DNA from: Limisphaerales bacterium
GTDB taxonomy: Bacteria; Verrucomicrobiota; Verrucomicrobiia; Limisphaerales; UBA1096
Reading direction: 5' to 3'
Length of the DNA stretch: 64,000 nucleotides
Assembly (NCBI GenBank): GCA_004213515.1
Contig: SHAK01000006.1
Location: 30,721 to 94,720 of the forward strand
Made by a program: the position numbers and the translations under genes. Positions 62,886 through 64,000 of this stretch are shown piece by piece; positions within the stretch are counted from its first letter, which is position 1, and each line of letters opens with the position of its first letter. Under the pieces are notes generated by a model that worked only from the letters and a program-made list of their open reading frames with translations, had not been told where the DNA came from and made no database searches.

Positions 62886-64000
62886 CTATTTTGGACGAAG
62901 ATCGACGGATCCAACTTCACTAAAGGCAATTTTTTGTTCCTTCCCATTAAGTAGTTCCATATGCAAATCGGAGCCTGAAATGCGTTTCACTCTTTGGCCG
63001 ACGTATTCACGTTTTCCGGTTTTAATAGCCAGTACCATTCCACGTTCTGAAGTGCCCAATACAGACTTGAAATAATTAGGAAAGTTATTTTGAAAAAACG
63101 ATCTATCAAAGCGAGTTTCATCGCGACTCCATGACTGTGGCTCGGTGTTAGTTTGTTTTTTTGGGCCACTTTGTGCGAAGCTCATCTTTTTTGCTTCTGG
63201 TAGCATGCCCGCTACTGCGCCACCTCCGGTGTCGGACATGGTTGCTCCCGCTGGAGCCTCTGCTTTCTCTTCATAATAGTCATCGTCTTCTTCGCTTTCT
63301 TCGTATTCGTATTCTGTCTTGGGTTTTACAAGAAACAACAATGGTCCTATGATAGGCAATACAAATGAAATACATGCTGCCAAAGCAACATTAGATTCTT
63401 TAAATGACGCTACTCCCATGCCAGCCACCAAACTTCCAATCGCGATTGCCACTAATAGTCCGATCCCTCCCGGTGAGCTGTAGGCAGCCATTTTAGATGG
63501 TATTGTTTCAGGTTGGTTTGGAATATTTGGTTCTGATAAATTTTTAACTGCTTTGGGATAATCGCTCTGCTCCATTTCCGAATCTTCCGGAACAATGAAG
63601 GGTTCCACAAAATAATCTGCGCCAATCCAACCTTTGGTTGTTTTTACTCCGTATCTTTTTCTATCAGTTTGACCAAGTTTTCTGATTTTTTTAAGGCTGT
63701 CCTGATCAAGTTGCATCCAATTCACTCGCTTAGAGAAGCCGCCTACATCAACACTTACCACTATACCGTCCTCATCCACATCTGATACTGCGCCTTTGAG
63801 GATGTCACCGTTGGTTAGTCCAATTTCTCCTTCGGCCAGTTTTCGTGCTTCCTTTTTCTGAGCCTGACTAACATCACCGCCACCGGCTTTTATTTGCGTA
63901 CTAGCCATGGTTACCTGCATAATTGCCTGCATTGTTGCCATATTAAACTGCTCTGGGGTTTTGGCTTTCTTTACGCGGTTCAACCCACTGTTAAGGGCTT
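62886..64000 (-). CDS. Membrane protein with acidic linker, 5' end beyond the window
   Basis: The frame is open through the right edge; 365 codons follow a TTG at 63983, but the real start is probably outside. An N-terminal domain (about residues 45-130 from there) holds LTNGDILKGAVSDVDEDGIVVSVDVGGFSKRVNW, a beta-barrel pattern that recurs at the end of the protein as LAIKTGKREYVGQRVKRISGSDLHMEL. Two membrane helices follow at about 174-215. Then comes an acidic, low-complexity linker (EYEESEEDDDYYEEKAE). I do not recognise a named family; the organisation suggests a verrucomicrobia-specific envelope protein. Confidence 0.7.
   Translation of the reverse strand, partial: ALNSGLNRVKKAKTPEQFNMATMQAIMQVTMASTQIKAGGGDVSQAQKKEARKLAEGEIGLTNGDILKGAVSDVDEDGIVVSVDVGGFSKRVNWMQLDQDSLKKIRKLGQTDRKRYGVKTTKGWIGADYFVEPFIVPEDSEMEQSDYPKAVKNLSEPNIPNQPETIPSKMAAYSSPGGIGLLVAIAIGSLVAGMGVASFKESNVALAACISFVLPIIGPLLFLVKPKTEYEYEESEEDDDYYEEKAEAPAGATMSDTGGGAVAGMLPEAKKMSFAQSGPKKQTNTEPQSWSRDETRFDRSFFQNNFPNYFKSVLGTSERGMVLAIKTGKREYVGQRVKRISGSDLHMELLNGKEQKIAFSEVGSVDLRPK

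Overview
The window looks like chromosomal DNA of a free-living, probably marine, member of the Planctomycetota-Verrucomicrobiota-Chlamydiota (PVC) group, most likely a verrucomicrobium. Evidence: DUF1549/DUF1553 'planctomycete cytochrome' and DUF1501 protein pair, a PVC-type membrane-bound dehydrogenase with C-terminal cytochrome c, two orphan prepilin-like H-X9-DG proteins, a 'WPNWRGP' PQQ-propeller protein, and C-terminal 'YNIESTTSL...W...FR' modules. I found no rRNA, tRNA, CRISPR array, transposase or phage gene. The window is densely coding; no gap between genes exceeds 300 bases.

Region 1 (1-2132): end of a four-gene flavinylation-type cluster: truncated ApbE, TlpA-like thioredoxin, DUF4266 lipoprotein with a Gly/Cys tail, and an Ig-domain surface protein that carries a short ApbE-type FMN acceptor motif (D-S-V-S-G-A-S). 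This is the most novel-looking signal. Region 2 (2204-3537): myo-inositol oxygenase and a DUF309 protein. Region 3 (3550-12243): a visibly AT-rich block resembling a light/photo-oxidative-stress module: DoxX, two secreted fasciclin proteins, azurin, a group-2-like sigma factor, a LON-N-domain protein, a MerR regulator with a B12-domain-like but motif-less C terminus, an SDR lacking its catalytic Tyr, an SRPBCC protein, CPD photolyase and a multi-pass membrane protein.

Region 4 (12317-22051): PriA helicase, aminotransferase, glycosyltransferase, pseudopilin plus PQQ-propeller protein, AsmA-like protein, and an acyltransferase/acyl-ACP synthetase fusion. Region 5 (22206-28757): the DUF1501 and 1672-residue cytochrome/WD40/DUF1549/DUF1553 pair. 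Region 6 (28921-35926, minus strand): a tightly overlapping six-gene surface polysaccharide operon: UDP-GlcNAc dehydratase, methyltransferase, RmlD-like reductase, GT2, YfhO-type membrane protein, methyltransferase.

Region 7 (36016-45941): a verrucomicrobial secreted protein, a possible 25-residue membrane peptide, Mpl (murein recycling; appears to lack an AUG/GUG/UUG start), PVC dehydrogenase, a mutarotase-like kelch domain fused to a sodium:solute symporter, M42 peptidase, second pseudopilin. Region 8 (45976-51868): housekeeping genes panB, moaC, a lysine-2,3-aminomutase-type radical SAM gene, clpP, clpX and an aminotransferase. Region 9 (51922-64000): a lipoprotein, a cyclophilin-FKBP fusion, a membrane protein with an ABC ATPase but no permease, PIG-L deacetylase, divergent ROK protein, rhomboid protease, Hsp15-like S4 protein, trpB, fmt, adk and a membrane protein that runs off the right edge.
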